64,000 nucleotides of DNA from Humulus lupulus (Eukaryota > Streptophyta > Magnoliopsida > Rosales > Cannabaceae). The translations under genes and the position numbers were made by a program. Position 1 is the stretch's first letter. Each line of letters starts with the position of its first letter. The stretch lies in assembly GCF_963169125.1 (NCBI RefSeq), contig NC_084793.1, positions 42,341,578 through 42,405,577 of the forward strand, written 5' to 3'. Below are positions 63,001 through 64,000 of the stretch, piece by piece. The notes under the pieces are model-generated. The model saw only the letters and a list, made by a program, of their open reading frames with translations, was not told the DNA's origin and did no database searches.

Positions 63001-64000
63001 GTAGGCAGAGTACGCACCATAAACGGTAATGATTATTTGGTCATTCGTAAGAAAGGTAACGTTGAGACCTAGATTTAGTGAAAAGTAACAGATGGGTGAT
63101 TGGTGTTTGAAATCCTCTACGATACAAGGGGGAATTTGGTTAGAGGCGAAACTCCTAACTGGGAGACGTGTGTCAGTTAAAGAATTATGCCATAGGTTGT
63201 AATGGGGTGGACAAGGAAACGACTGAGATTGGTGATGTGTTAGTATGTAATGCTAAGCAGGAGAGTATCACTGAACTGTGGAGTCCAAAGTGTTGGCTTT
63301 GGTTGAAACAGGGAGGAACCCTGTCAAGGTTATACAAGTTGGGATACCAGGATCGGGTGAAAAATCCAATGAGAACTTGGCGTAGAAATAAGAATTCTGA
63401 ATGGATATCACTCCACCTCCTAGGGTATGTTGTACCGGGAGGGCTGAGCGGGTGATAGAATTTAGTGTCTTCCTTTGGACACGGGAGGATAAAGTGATGT
63501 GGTGGTGTATCATAGGAGTAGACCACATTAGGCTATAAGCAAGATGTTTGGACATGAAAAGTTTTAATTGAGCTGAATGAGTTAAGGTAGCTGGTTCAGG
63601 TGAACTGGTAACAGGGTAGAACGTCAATGGTACTGGATTGAGACCCTATAATATTCTAAGTTTTGGAAAGGAACTGGAGAATAAAGAAAACAAAGTGGGA
63701 ACCTGGAATTATCGGTTGATTGCAAATGGAATAACAGACTGAAAGCTTAACATATATCTTAAGGAGTTAAGCGTTGAGTATGTGAATACTTGAGATGTTA
63801 AGGAAGTGTAATCCTTGATTAGTGAGTCCTGGTGACAAATACTGGTGTCTGGCTAAGGTAACACGAATATAGGACATGGTAAGAGGTGAAAGATAGTGAA
63901 TACTACAGTTTAGTATTGGTTCAGAGGGAAAGCCAAAGAGGTTGATGGAATTCTTAAGGCGGGAGTGTCTGCCTATCTAGAAGAATAAAAGAACTTGTAC
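60057..64000 (+). pseudogene. pol: Decayed interior of D with RT traces
   Basis: No open frame of note. At 62233-62290 the reading GVDLWYGYHQVRVKE matches the RT segment that in G1 reads [15 protein letters not shown]. At 62424-62480 GACGATATG and CAAGTCGGAAGTAGAAAGCG match the catalytic Asp-Asp and following SKSE.E region. Gag, protease and integrase were not recognised. The strand is rich in G and A. Either very old decay or an element whose interior no longer codes. Confidence 0.5.

Larger units (their letters stand above)
57617..64000 (+). mobile_element. Chromovirus D, plus strand, 5' LTR and decayed interior
   Basis: 5' LTR 57617-60041, initiator tRNA-Met primer site 60044-60056 and about 3.9 kb of interior with no open frame above about 120 codons. 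Scattered RT wording near 62230-62490 shows the interior was once pol. The left flank GGTAA (57612-57616) is the target site to look for at the unseen right end. Confidence 0.8.

Overview
This window is plant nuclear DNA, almost certainly from a flowering plant and probably a eudicot. It consists almost entirely of decayed LTR retrotransposons nested in one another. I found no convincing host gene, no rRNA or intact tRNA gene and no CRISPR array. The evidence is the retroelement lineages present (chromodomain-bearing Ty3/gypsy, Tat/Athila-type Ty3/gypsy, Ty1/copia), their LTRs of 1 to 2.7 kb, tRNA-type primer sites, TG...CA ends and 5-bp target-site duplications. The species cannot be named from this sequence.

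Bases 1-43902 form one onion of insertions. The oldest layer is an LTR ('B', + strand) whose right end is 43053-43902. A minus-strand chromovirus 'A' entered it: 5' LTR 40676-43052, an extra ORF 40628-39782, gag 39505-38311, protease, RT, integrase, chromodomain 21429-22030, and a 3' LTR piece at 20826-21428. A was then hit by three insertions. (i) A plus-strand chromovirus 'G1' sits in A's 3' LTR, seen as 1-352, 14742-16333, 17458-18445 and 3' LTR 18446-20825. (ii) A minus-strand chromovirus 'G2' occupies 22036-33259 with target duplication TCATC. (iii) A solo LTR occupies 34057-36688 (TGCCC). G2 carries two solo LTRs, 23435-25887 (GGTAT) and 26883-29574 (GAGGG). G1 carries a 14.4-kb Tat-type element, 353-14741 (CAAGG), and a solo LTR, 16334-17457 (TTTAC). 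The Tat element carries a solo LTR, 4951-6931 (GACCC), and a 5'-truncated copia element, 7547 to about 11385. The deepest path has five levels: B, A, G1, Tat, solo LTR.

The Tat element keeps two recognisable LTRs, a primer site, a gag-protease frame with stops, a 3' tandem-repeat zone, an antisense ORF with a gypsy-type putative transposase domain, and a tRNA-like pol III promoter. It has lost RT, RNase H and almost all of integrase.

Bases 43903-54372 are AT-rich DNA with small repeats (MITE-like modules, a 418/450-bp tandem duplication, 43-bp repeats built on GGTAACC) and the 5' half of a decayed Athila-like element 'E' (LTR 46333-47703, gag 47803-49290). From 54373 a short copia-like LTR with its primer site is fused to the end of an Athila-type LTR. 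That leads into a gag-protease element 'F', which also lacks RT and integrase. At 57617 a plus-strand chromovirus 'D' begins: 5' LTR 57617-60041, primer site, then 4 kb of nearly unreadable interior to the window end.

Nothing here looks like a working gene system. The items most worth following are the extra ORF upstream of gag in A, the paired GC-rich palindromic words inside LTRs of apparently unrelated lineages, two conserved splice-donor-like motifs in the chromovirus LTRs, and the antisense ORF and pol III-like promoter in the Tat element.
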